From Neptunicoccus cionae (GTDB lineage Bacteria; Pseudomonadota; Alphaproteobacteria; Rhodobacterales; Rhodobacteraceae), in contig NZ_PKOJ01000006.1 in assembly GCF_002860325.1 (NCBI RefSeq), positions 62,001 to 126,000 of the forward strand: 64,000 nt of DNA. Reading direction: 5' to 3'. Of the stretch, positions 34,486 through 41,786 are shown piece after piece. Position numbers and translations under genes: made by a program. The notes beneath the pieces are model-generated. The model searched no databases, was not told the origin of the DNA, and saw only the letters and a list, made by a program, of their open reading frames with translations. The number at the start of each line of letters is the position of its first letter. Position 1 is the first letter of the stretch.

Positions 34486-35652
34486 ATGACGAAACCCGAT
34501 CTAGACTACAGTTTTTCCCATCTTGACGATTTGATGGATGATGCAGGGCTTGATGCACTGTTGGTCACGTCGAAACACAACGTCCGCTACCTGCTCGGGG
34601 GCTATCAGTTCATCTTTTTCTCGGCCATGGATGCGATCGGCCACAGCCGGTATCTTCCGGTATTTGTCTACATCAAGGGCGCCGTCGACAAGACCGCCTA
34701 TGTGGGCAACAGGATGGAAGGCGGCGAGCATGAGAACCATCCTTTTTGGCCAGAGCATATCTATACAATGTCATGGACCAGCGTAGATTCCACACAACAG
34801 GCGCTGGAGCATCTGGCGCGAATGGGGGTTAATGCGGGGCGGATCGGGGTGGAACCCTCTTTTCTGCCAATGAACGCCGCAGCGCAAATCGCGCAGGATA
34901 TGCCGCAAGCCACTTTGCACGACGCAACAGCGGTACTGGAAGAGTTGCGTGCAGTGAAAACGGAGCGGGAACTTACACTGCTGCGGCAGGCATCGGAGTC
35001 CATCACCGATGCAATGCAAGCCACCATTCGCGGTGCCAAAGCCGGCGACAGCAAGTTCGAGATTATCGAGCGTCTGCGCCAAGAAGAAACCAGACGCGGG
35101 CTGATGTTTGAATACTGCCTGCTGACTCTAGGCAGCAGCCACAATCGCGCGGCGTCGAACCAGACATGGGCAGAAGGCGAAGTGCTGTCGATTGATTCAG
35201 GCGGCAACCTGGACGGCTATATCGGAGACATCTGCCGCATGGGGGTGCTTGGTACTCCGGACAACGAACTTCAGGATCTTCTTGCCGAAGTAGAGGCCAC
35301 CCAACAGGCCGCTTTCGCCAAAATCCGCGCCGGTGCAACAGGGGCAGAGGTGATCGCCGCCGGAGAAGCCTGCCGCAAAACGCAGAAAAACGCCGCCTGC
35401 ACCGATTTCTTTGCCCACGGCATGGGGCTGATCAGCCACGAAGCACCGTTCCTGATGACAAACCACCCTGTCGCCTATGAAAACCGTGACGCGGATAAAC
35501 CGTTGCGCAGCAACATGATCCTGTCGGTAGAGACCACCATGCTCCACCCCAAAAGGGGCTTTATTAAACTGGAAGACACGCTTTGCGTCAAAGACGACGG
35601 CTATGAATTGTTCGGCAGCGAAGGGCGCGGCTGGACGATCGGAAACAGCTAA
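34486..35652 (+). CDS. M24 family metallopeptidase-like protein (creatinase/Xaa-Pro peptidase fold)
   Basis: A 388-residue protein with an N-terminal creatinase-type domain (residues 1-145) and a pita-bread C-domain. All five metal ligands are in place: D237, D248, H311, E349 and E363. A metal-dependent hydrolase is therefore likely, either Xaa-Pro peptidase or a C-N hydrolase of the creatinase type; the operon context with sugar-catabolic genes favours a small-molecule substrate (inference). It is the last gene of the four-gene operon, followed by a hairpin. Confidence 0.87.
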   Translation: MTKPDLDYSFSHLDDLMDDAGLDALLVTSKHNVRYLLGGYQFIFFSAMDAIGHSRYLPVFVYIKGAVDKTAYVGNRMEGGEHENHPFWPEHIYTMSWTSVDSTQQALEHLARMGVNAGRIGVEPSFLPMNAAAQIAQDMPQATLHDATAVLEELRAVKTERELTLLRQASESITDAMQATIRGAKAGDSKFEIIERLRQEETRRGLMFEYCLLTLGSSHNRAASNQTWAEGEVLSIDSGGNLDGYIGDICRMGVLGTPDNELQDLLAEVEATQQAAFAKIRAGATGAEVIAAGEACRKTQKNAACTDFFAHGMGLISHEAPFLMTNHPVAYENRDADKPLRSNMILSVETTMLHPKRGFIKLEDTLCVKDDGYELFGSEGRGWTIGNS

Positions 35653-35693
35653 GGCCCAAAACGCTCTTTTTGGGAAAAATATCCTCAGGGGGC

Positions 35694-35714
35694 GCGGGGG
35701 CAGAATGCCCCCGC
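35694..35714. terminator. Bidirectional terminator-like hairpin between convergent genes
   Basis: Perfect 9 bp inverted repeat GCGGGGGCA / TGCCCCCGC with a 3-base loop, between the stops of the M24 gene (plus) and the acyl-CoA dehydrogenase (minus). It lacks a T run on either side, so its efficiency is uncertain. Confidence 0.55.
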
Positions 35715-35722
35715 TCAGGGGA

Positions 35723-36883
35723 TCACAGCTCTGATTTACGCTGTTTGATCATATTGCGCGCGATCACAAGCTGCTGGATCTGGGTTGTCCCTTCATAGAT
35801 CCGGAACAGCCGCACATCACGGTAGAACCGTTCGATTGCATATTCAGACATATAGCCCGCCCCACCGTGAATTTGCACCGCGCGGTCCGCAACCCGTCCG
35901 ACCATCTCACTGGCATACATCTTGCAACAGGCCGCATCCGTGGTAACAACTTCGGCGCGGTCCTTGGCGCGGGCGGTTTCCAGCACCATGCAACGGGCGG
36001 CAAAGGCTTCGGCGCGGCTGTCCGCCAGCATGGCCTGAACCAGCTGGAATTCGGCAATCGGCTGGCCGAACTGCTTGCGCTCCATCGCATAATCCAGACT
36101 GTCCGCAATCAACCGCTCTGCCGCGCCGACGCAAACCGCAGAGATATGAAGCCGCCCGCGATCCAGCACCTTCATCGCAGTGCGGAACCCCTGCCCCGTT
36201 CTTTCGCCCAGCACCGCAGAGGCAGGCACGCGGCAGTCCTCAAAGATTACATCACTGGTCAGCGATCCCTGCTGGCCCATCTTTTTATCCACAGGCCCGA
36301 TGCTCAGGCCCGGTGTGCCGGCCTCTACCAAAAAGGCGGTAATACTGCCCTCAGAGTTGTCCGGGTCTTCGGTGCGGGCAAACACAGTGAACAAGCCGGC
36401 ATGGGGCGCATTGGTGATGTAGCGTTTGGTCCCATTCAGGATGAAATCATCCCCGTCGCGCCGTGCCGAGGTACGCAGGGAGCGGGCATCCGAACCGGCC
36501 TCCGCTTCGGTTAGGGCGAAAGAGGCAATCATCTCTCCACTGGCCAGTTTGGGCAGATAGTGCTCTTTTTGCGCATCAGTCCCGTCCATGATCAGCCCCT
36601 GCGACCCGATCCCGTTATTGGTCCCGAGCAGCGAACGGAACGCAGGAGAGGTTTTACCCAACTCGAAAGCCAGATTGACCTCTTCTTCCATATCAAGGCC
36701 CAACCCGCCAAAGGCTTCGGGAATAGAAAGACCGAACAGCCCCAGTTCGCGCATCTCCGCGCGGATGTCTTCCGGGATCGTATTGGTCTCTGCGACCTCG
36801 TCTTCACGGGGCACCAGTCGTTCGCGAACAAAACGTTGCAGCGTGGATTTCAACAGGTCGAAAGTTTCTGGGTCTAGCGCCAT
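35723..36883 (-). CDS. Acyl-CoA dehydrogenase
   Basis: FAD-dependent alpha,beta-dehydrogenation of an acyl-CoA, 386 residues. Motifs are FALTEAEAGSDARSLRTSA (FAD and substrate), GTKRYITNAPHAGLFTVFA, and the C-terminal catalytic Glu in FRIYEGTTQIQQLVIARN. The ATG at 36883 follows GAGGA. Chain-length preference is unknown, and no other beta-oxidation genes are adjacent. Confidence 0.93.
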   Translation of the reverse strand: MALDPETFDLLKSTLQRFVRERLVPREDEVAETNTIPEDIRAEMRELGLFGLSIPEAFGGLGLDMEEEVNLAFELGKTSPAFRSLLGTNNGIGSQGLIMDGTDAQKEHYLPKLASGEMIASFALTEAEAGSDARSLRTSARRDGDDFILNGTKRYITNAPHAGLFTVFARTEDPDNSEGSITAFLVEAGTPGLSIGPVDKKMGQQGSLTSDVIFEDCRVPASAVLGERTGQGFRTAMKVLDRGRLHISAVCVGAAERLIADSLDYAMERKQFGQPIAEFQLVQAMLADSRAEAFAARCMVLETARAKDRAEVVTTDAACCKMYASEMVGRVADRAVQIHGGAGYMSEYAIERFYRDVRLFRIYEGTTQIQQLVIARNMIKQRKSEL

Positions 36884-37012
36884 AGGGTCCTCGGTTGGTC
36901 ACAGTTCGCCGCAGCATCCGGCAGCACAGCGGGTGTAGCACCCCCGCTTCCCGACTGGCCAGAAGTTTGAGCCTGCTCCACGCCCCTGCCGCGAATGACG
37001 CAGCGCCACGCG

Positions 37013-37042
37013 AAAAGCCCGCAGCATCAAGTTGCGGGCTTT
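37013..37042 (-). terminator. Terminator of the DUF992 gene
   Basis: AAAGCCCGCA / TGCGGGCTTT, a perfect 10 bp stem with a short loop, ending in TTTT when read on the minus strand. It lies 30 bp past the DUF992 stop. Confidence 0.8.
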
Positions 37043-37071
37043 GGGGAGGGTTCGATTATTCGGGCGGGAGG

Positions 37072-37608
37072 TTACCCGTCATAATCAAGATTGAATTTTT
37101 CAACGCCAATAGAAGCGCCGATACCGGTTGTGCCCGAGAAAGCGGCCGGTTGCAGGGCAAACGAACGGTCCAAACCACCGATCAGCACGTGGCCACCACC
37201 ACCAGCGCCCAGAGAAGCATCCGCTGTGGCACCTATAAAGTTACCTTCCAGACCACCTGCTTCAAGACCGGATGTCGGTGCAAAGACGTACCATACCATG
37301 GTCTCGACTTTCTCTGCCGTCAGGTCGACACCAACTTTGGTGGCAGTACCTGTGTAGCTCTCTACATTGCCGGTTTCAGCAGAAGTATAGGAACAATCGA
37401 ACTTCGCTTTGGAAAAGACGATCAGGTTTTCACGATCTTCCTGCACGCAGGTCAACTCACCTACCTGCACTTTGTTGTCCCAGTTCAGCGGGGCCTGCAG
37501 TTCGGTCTTTGTGGACGCTTCAGCTGTTCCTTCTTCAGCTACAGCAGCGAACGGCAGAGCTGCGGCCATCAGGGTTGCGGCGGCTGTCTTGGTAAAAGTG
37601 CGTGTCAT
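37072..37608 (-). CDS. DUF992 domain-containing exported protein
   Basis: A 178-residue protein with a signal peptide (MTRTFTKTAAATLMAAALPF, cleavage near AVAEE). The body, VQVGELTCVQEDRENLIVFS and later GVDLTAEKVETMVWYVFAP, matches DUF992, a periplasmic family of unknown role common in alphaproteobacteria. Two cysteines could form a disulfide. The ATG is preceded by AAGGAA. Monocistronic, with its own terminator. Confidence 0.88.
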   Translation of the reverse strand: MTRTFTKTAAATLMAAALPFAAVAEEGTAEASTKTELQAPLNWDNKVQVGELTCVQEDRENLIVFSKAKFDCSYTSAETGNVESYTGTATKVGVDLTAEKVETMVWYVFAPTSGLEAGGLEGNFIGATADASLGAGGGGHVLIGGLDRSFALQPAAFSGTTGIGASIGVEKFNLDYDG

Positions 37609-37866
37609 ATCGTTTCCTTCTTTTTTGCAAATTATCTGCTACAGCGAGGTAACGTGTGCAGCCCCTAAAGGTTCCGAAAGCAGGAGCAAAGAAATTTACA
37701 AAGCAGCTGCGGCAGGCGGAATACCTCCGACTTCAACAGGTGGATTTTAAGTGCTTTCCTTAAACGACCTAATGTGGCATAAGCATTTTGTGAGCCGTAT
37801 TTCACACGTTCCGTTCTTCTTCTTTGTTGCAGACGCCGGTACCGACTTGAGACCCGACTGCACCAA

Positions 37867-37888
37867 ACCACCGCATTCTGTGGGTGGT
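37867..37888 (+). other. Small hairpin in the leader of the cold-shock gene
   Basis: ACCACC / GGTGGT with a 10-base loop, 20 bp upstream of the cspA-type start and just before its AGGAG ribosome site. The 300 bp gap between the DUF992 and cold-shock genes holds no other gene; a leader RNA that controls translation with temperature is possible but unproven. Confidence 0.5.
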
Positions 37889-37908
37889 ATATACTTAGGA
37901 GAATTACG

Positions 37909-38118
37909 ATGGCTAATGGCACCGTAAAATGGTTTAACGCAACTAAAGGTTTTGGCTTTATCGAGCCTGAAGCCGGTGGCGCAGATGTGTTTGTACACAT
38001 TTCTGCTGTTGAACGCGCAGGTCTTTCCGGCCTGAACGACAACGACAAAGTAACATACGAAATCGAACAAGGCCGCGACGGTAAATCCTCCGCAGGCCAA
38101 CTGGCGATGCAAAACTAA
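37909..38118 (+). CDS. Cold-shock domain protein
   Basis: A 69-residue single cold-shock domain that binds single-stranded nucleic acid. RNP1 is KGFGFIEPE and RNP2 is VFVHISAV, both intact. The full family length is present. AGGAG precedes the ATG at good spacing. A long leader and a strong terminator make it a single-gene unit, as usual for csp genes. Confidence 0.96.
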   Translation: MANGTVKWFNATKGFGFIEPEAGGADVFVHISAVERAGLSGLNDNDKVTYEIEQGRDGKSSAGQLAMQN

Positions 38119-38153
38119 ATCGCTTGGGCGGCATTGACTGCCCTATTGGTTTC

Positions 38154-38188
38154 AAACGCCCGCAGATCTGACTTGCGGGCGTTTTTTT
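38154..38188 (+). terminator. Rho-independent terminator of the cold-shock gene
   Basis: Perfect 11 bp inverted repeat AAACGCCCGCA / TGCGGGCGTTT with a 9-base loop, followed by further T residues (a run of seven). It lies 36 bp past the stop codon. Confidence 0.92.
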
Positions 38189-38227
38189 GTGCCGGTCAGT
38201 CTGCGTTCCGACAAAACCGCTTAGGGA

Positions 38228-39319
38228 TCAGCCGACAAATTCAACGCACAGTGCCGTTCCGCCGACATTGGAAGTTTCCCGAAGCTTGCTCCCCAATTGC
38301 GCAGCGGCAGCTGACATAAGCATTTCTCCAAGACCCGTGTCCCGTGTCTCGCCCACCGTCGTATTATTACGACCCACGCCATCATCACGACAGGTCAGCT
38401 TCAAATGGCTGTCGTCCACCCGCTCCAGAATGATATCCACCTGCCCCGAACGGTTATCCGGAAAGGCATGTTTGATCGAATTCGCAAGAAATTCGCTGGC
38501 GATCATGCCGATAGCCGAAGCTTTCTGGGAAACCAGCTGGGTTTCCACGCTTTGCACGTTCACCGCCACATTATCAGGAGCGACGTCTTTCAGTAGCGTG
38601 CCCACCTTTTCAAGATAGCCCCGCGCCTCCAGACTGTTGCTGCCTTCACGCCCCATCAACTCGCTATGCAGGGACGCAACCGATCCAATTCGCCGCTCGA
38701 TCAGGCGCAGCACGTCCAGGGACTGAGGATCTGTAATCTTGCGTGACGCCACACGAGTGATTGAGGCAATGGTCTGAAGTGAGTTCTTGACGCGGTGATC
38801 CATTTCGCTGCGCAGAGCCGCCTCGGTACGCAAACGCTTGCGCAGTTCCAACTGTGTCACGACCTGTTTTGAGAGGGTTTTCAATGCCTGACGCTGGAAA
38901 TCGGTCAACTTGCGGGGTTTTGTATCCAACACACAAAGCGTACCTACCGGCATCCCGTTGGGTGCTACCAGATTGGCCCCCGCATAGAAATTCACCCTCG
39001 GATCGTTGATGTGTAACGGATTATCCACCGTGCGCCGGTCAGCAGACATATCTTCGACTTCCAGATAATCCTGTTCAAGAATGGCGTGCGCGCATACCGA
39101 CTGATCCAACGGCGTCTCTTCCGGCTCGAACCCGACACGCGCCTTGAACCACTGGCGATTGTCATCCACAAGACTGATCAGGGAAACCGGCACATCACAG
39201 ATATTCGAAGCCAGTTCGACAATATCATCAAAATCGACCTCGGCTTCCGTATCAAGAACCTTATAGGCTTGGAGGGTATCAAGGCGTTTATCTTCTTGGG
39301 GGTGCTTGTCTGGTATAAT
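38228..39319 (-). CDS. GAF-domain sensor histidine kinase (HWE/HisKA_2 type), atypical start
   Basis: A soluble sensor kinase with an N-terminal GAF domain (residues 1-160 from 39319) that reads on from FDDIVELASNICDVPVSLIS, then a dimerisation/phosphoacceptor helix with H175 in MDHRVKNSLQTI, and an ATPase domain with N-box EFLANSIKHAF and CRDDGVG. There are no membrane helices. The frame is open and family-like well upstream of the GTG at 39193, back to a stop at 39371-39373, yet this stretch has no ATG, GTG or TTG. The best start is an ATT at 39319 with TGAGGA eight bases before it. If only the GTG is used, the first helix and strand of the GAF domain are lost. The output partner is unknown. 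Confidence 0.8.
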   Translation of the reverse strand: MIPDKHPQEDKRLDTLQAYKVLDTEAEVDFDDIVELASNICDVPVSLISLVDDNRQWFKARVGFEPEETPLDQSVCAHAILEQDYLEVEDMSADRRTVDNPLHINDPRVNFYAGANLVAPNGMPVGTLCVLDTKPRKLTDFQRQALKTLSKQVVTQLELRKRLRTEAALRSEMDHRVKNSLQTIASITRVASRKITDPQSLDVLRLIERRIGSVASLHSELMGREGSNSLEARGYLEKVGTLLKDVAPDNVAVNVQSVETQLVSQKASAIGMIASEFLANSIKHAFPDNRSGQVDIILERVDDSHLKLTCRDDGVGRNNTTVGETRDTGLGEMLMSAAAAQLGSKLRETSNVGGTALCVEFVG

Positions 39320-39538
39320 CGAATTGTTCCTCAGCAGATATTTGGTCTTGGGGCATTGTCGGTCGGCCTTTCAAAGACCATCTAGGCCGCCGACACAATT
39401 CTGCCACAATATTTAGCCTCTTTAAGCAAGAGAAGTACTATTTTCCAGCTTTCCTTCCAAAACCAACTCTCCCATGACGGGCATTTCTAACAGCGTAGGG
39501 GTTGTGTTGAAAGCAAAGCGCCGTCGGAGGCCCCGTGG

Positions 39539-40786
39539 TTAAATCAGGAACTCGGCAATCGCAGCATCATTGGTGATGTCCCGCAAATCAAATCCTTCCG
39601 CATTGATACGACGATCAAGCGCAATGAAGTTTTCGGGATCATCGGTTTCAATCCCGATCATTACCGTTCCGAAGTTGCGGGCAGACTTCTTAAGATATTC
39701 AAAGCGCGCAATATCGTCTTTGGGGCCAAGCAAGCCGAGGAAATCCTTCAAAGCTCCGGGGCGTTGAGGCAGGCGCAGGATGAAATACTTCTTAAGCCCA
39801 AGAAATTTCTGCGCCCGCTCCTTTACCTCCGGCAACCTTTCGAAATCAAAATTGCCACCGGAGGTCACACACACGACCGTTTTACCTTTGATCTGGTCGG
39901 CAATATCGGCCAGCACGTCGATGGATAACGCCCCTGCCGGTTCCAGAACGATTCCTTCGATGTTCAGCATTTCGATCATCGTCGTGCACAGCCGGTCCTC
40001 TGACACAGGATAAACCTGATCTGGTGAACAGTGTTTCAGCGCTTCAAAATTGCGGTCTCCAATCCGTGCAACGGCGGCCCCGTCCACAAAATTATTTACT
40101 TTTGGCAATGTCACTTGTGCCCCCTGCTGCAAGGCAGCCTTCAGGCTTGCCCCGCCGGCCGGTTCGGTGAACACCAGTTCCGGCGCGTCCGTTTTTTCAC
40201 TGTAATATCGAGTGATGCCCGCAGACAGCCCCCCGCCACCAACAGGCAGCACCACCAGATCGGGGCAAACGGACATTTCTTCATCGATTTCCACTGCAAC
40301 TGACGCCTGTCCCTCGATGACATCATCATCGTCAAACGGAGACAGGAAGCGAGCAGATTTTTCCGCACAATAGGCTTGGGCCTGAGCCAGTGTATCGTCG
40401 AAATAATCTCCGCTAAGAATGATTTCCACGTTACTTCCGCCGAAAATACGTGTTTTTTCAATCTTTTGCGCAGGCGTCGTCACTGGCATGAAGATCACGC
40501 CCTGCACGTTGAAATGATTGCAGACAAACGCCATGCCCTGCGCGTGGTTGCCTGCGCTGGCACATACAAAGGTCTTTTGATCGGGGTTCTGGACCAAAGC
40601 CTTGTTCAAAGCATTGAACGCCCCGCGAATTTTGTAGGATCGCACGGGCGAGAGATCTTCCCGCTTGAGGTAAATCTCTGCCTCGTATTTTGCTGACAAA
40701 TGCGCGTTATGCTGCAAGGGGGTCTGTGCAAACAGGCTACGCATCTCTGCGCAGGCCCGCTGTGCCGCGTCGCGAAAATCGCTCAT
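39539..40786 (-). CDS. ilvA: Threonine ammonia-lyase (threonine deaminase)
   Basis: Converts threonine to 2-oxobutyrate and ammonia, the first step to isoleucine. The 415-residue protein has the PLP lysine K52 in SYKIRGAFNAL, the SAGNHAQGMAF loop and the PLP-phosphate glycine loop VLPVGGGGLSAG. The C-terminal 80 residues form one ACT-like regulatory domain (YFILRLPQRPGALKDFLGLL), so feedback control by isoleucine is expected. The 219 bp between it and the kinase hold no further gene. Confidence 0.94.
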   Translation of the reverse strand: MSDFRDAAQRACAEMRSLFAQTPLQHNAHLSAKYEAEIYLKREDLSPVRSYKIRGAFNALNKALVQNPDQKTFVCASAGNHAQGMAFVCNHFNVQGVIFMPVTTPAQKIEKTRIFGGSNVEIILSGDYFDDTLAQAQAYCAEKSARFLSPFDDDDVIEGQASVAVEIDEEMSVCPDLVVLPVGGGGLSAGITRYYSEKTDAPELVFTEPAGGASLKAALQQGAQVTLPKVNNFVDGAAVARIGDRNFEALKHCSPDQVYPVSEDRLCTTMIEMLNIEGIVLEPAGALSIDVLADIADQIKGKTVVCVTSGGNFDFERLPEVKERAQKFLGLKKYFILRLPQRPGALKDFLGLLGPKDDIARFEYLKKSARNFGTVMIGIETDDPENFIALDRRINAEGFDLRDITNDAAIAEFLI

Positions 40787-40870
40787 GATAGCTGTCCTTT
40801 ATCCTGTTCGCGTCTTAGCGCAACAGGGAGTTCAGGGCCAGAGCGGTTCACCCGATCTTGAGCGAGGCCC

Positions 40871-41689
40871 CTATTGGTCGATCCGCGCCGCCATAATCGC
40901 GATGGCCTGCTGATAGACCGTTGCGGCATTCCACTGCTTGATTACAGCGAAATTGGGCTGGCCGGGCTGATACCCCTGCCCCGGTCGCCAGCCTTTCTGA
41001 CGCAGGAAATTCGCGGTCGAGGCCAGCGCATCGGTTTGGTTGTAAAAATCAACGCGCCCGTCGCCGTTGCCGTCCACACCATAGGTCAGCGCGTTGCCGG
41101 GCAAAAACTGGGTATGGCCCAATTCGCCATGTTTAGCCCCTTTGGTATTGGCTGTGATCGCACCGCGGTCCACCAGCTTCAATGCTCCGATAGCATGAGG
41201 TTTGAAAAACTCGGAGCGGCGACAATCATAGGTCAGTGTGGTGATCGCCGATACCACATTTGATTTCCCCATGAACCCGCCGAAACCGGTTTCCATTCCA
41301 TGAATTGCAATGATAACTCCGGCAGGGACACCGTAGATCCGCTCCAGTGCGGAAAACACCTGCGGGTTAGAGGCCTTCCGGCGGCGCCCCTGACTGACGA
41401 TTGTATCAGCCCCGCGAATTTTCATGAACTTGTCTAAGGAGTAGCGAAAGGATTTCTGGTTCCTGTCTGCCGCGATTGTGGAACTCGCATATTGTGCAGC
41501 CGCCAATGCTTGCAAACCGCGCTGTTTTACACCGGCTTTCTGCGCTTCTCGGGCAAACTCGGCCTTCCATGCATTAAAGCCGGCACTGGTATTTCCACAA
41601 GAGGCAGCTATTGCCGGAGCGGCGGCACCAAAGGCCAGCCCGAAGATTGCAGAACGCAGGGACGTCTTGGTAAGAGCGCTAAAATCCAT
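40871..41689 (-). CDS. Lytic murein transglycosylase (MltB/SLT_2 type)
   Basis: Cleaves peptidoglycan glycan strands in the periplasm. The 272-residue product from the ATG at 41689 (behind AGGAAA) has a signal peptide (cleavage near APAIAAS). The catalytic Glu is E133 in IAIHGMETGFGGFMGK, followed by ELGHTQFLPGNALTYGVDGNGDGRVD cut here to its core HTQFLPGNALTYG. No C-terminal peptidoglycan-binding domain is present, unlike the longer members. No lipobox is visible. Confidence 0.9.
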   Translation of the reverse strand: MDFSALTKTSLRSAIFGLAFGAAAPAIAASCGNTSAGFNAWKAEFAREAQKAGVKQRGLQALAAAQYASSTIAADRNQKSFRYSLDKFMKIRGADTIVSQGRRRKASNPQVFSALERIYGVPAGVIIAIHGMETGFGGFMGKSNVVSAITTLTYDCRRSEFFKPHAIGALKLVDRGAITANTKGAKHGELGHTQFLPGNALTYGVDGNGDGRVDFYNQTDALASTANFLRQKGWRPGQGYQPGQPNFAVIKQWNAATVYQQAIAIMAARIDQ

Positions 41690-41786
41690 GAAAACATTTC
41701 CTTTCGGTCTATGTTTCCATAATAGCCCTTGCTCGGAAGCGGGCAAGTTTTTCGTAACCTCAAACGTCTGTTAACGGCGCCGGTGC

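Noticed and set aside
36895-37668. 257-codon plus-strand frame
   Set aside because: Mostly antisense to the DUF992 gene, which has a signal peptide, ribosome site and terminator; the opposite frame lacks these and is Cys/Phe-rich noise.
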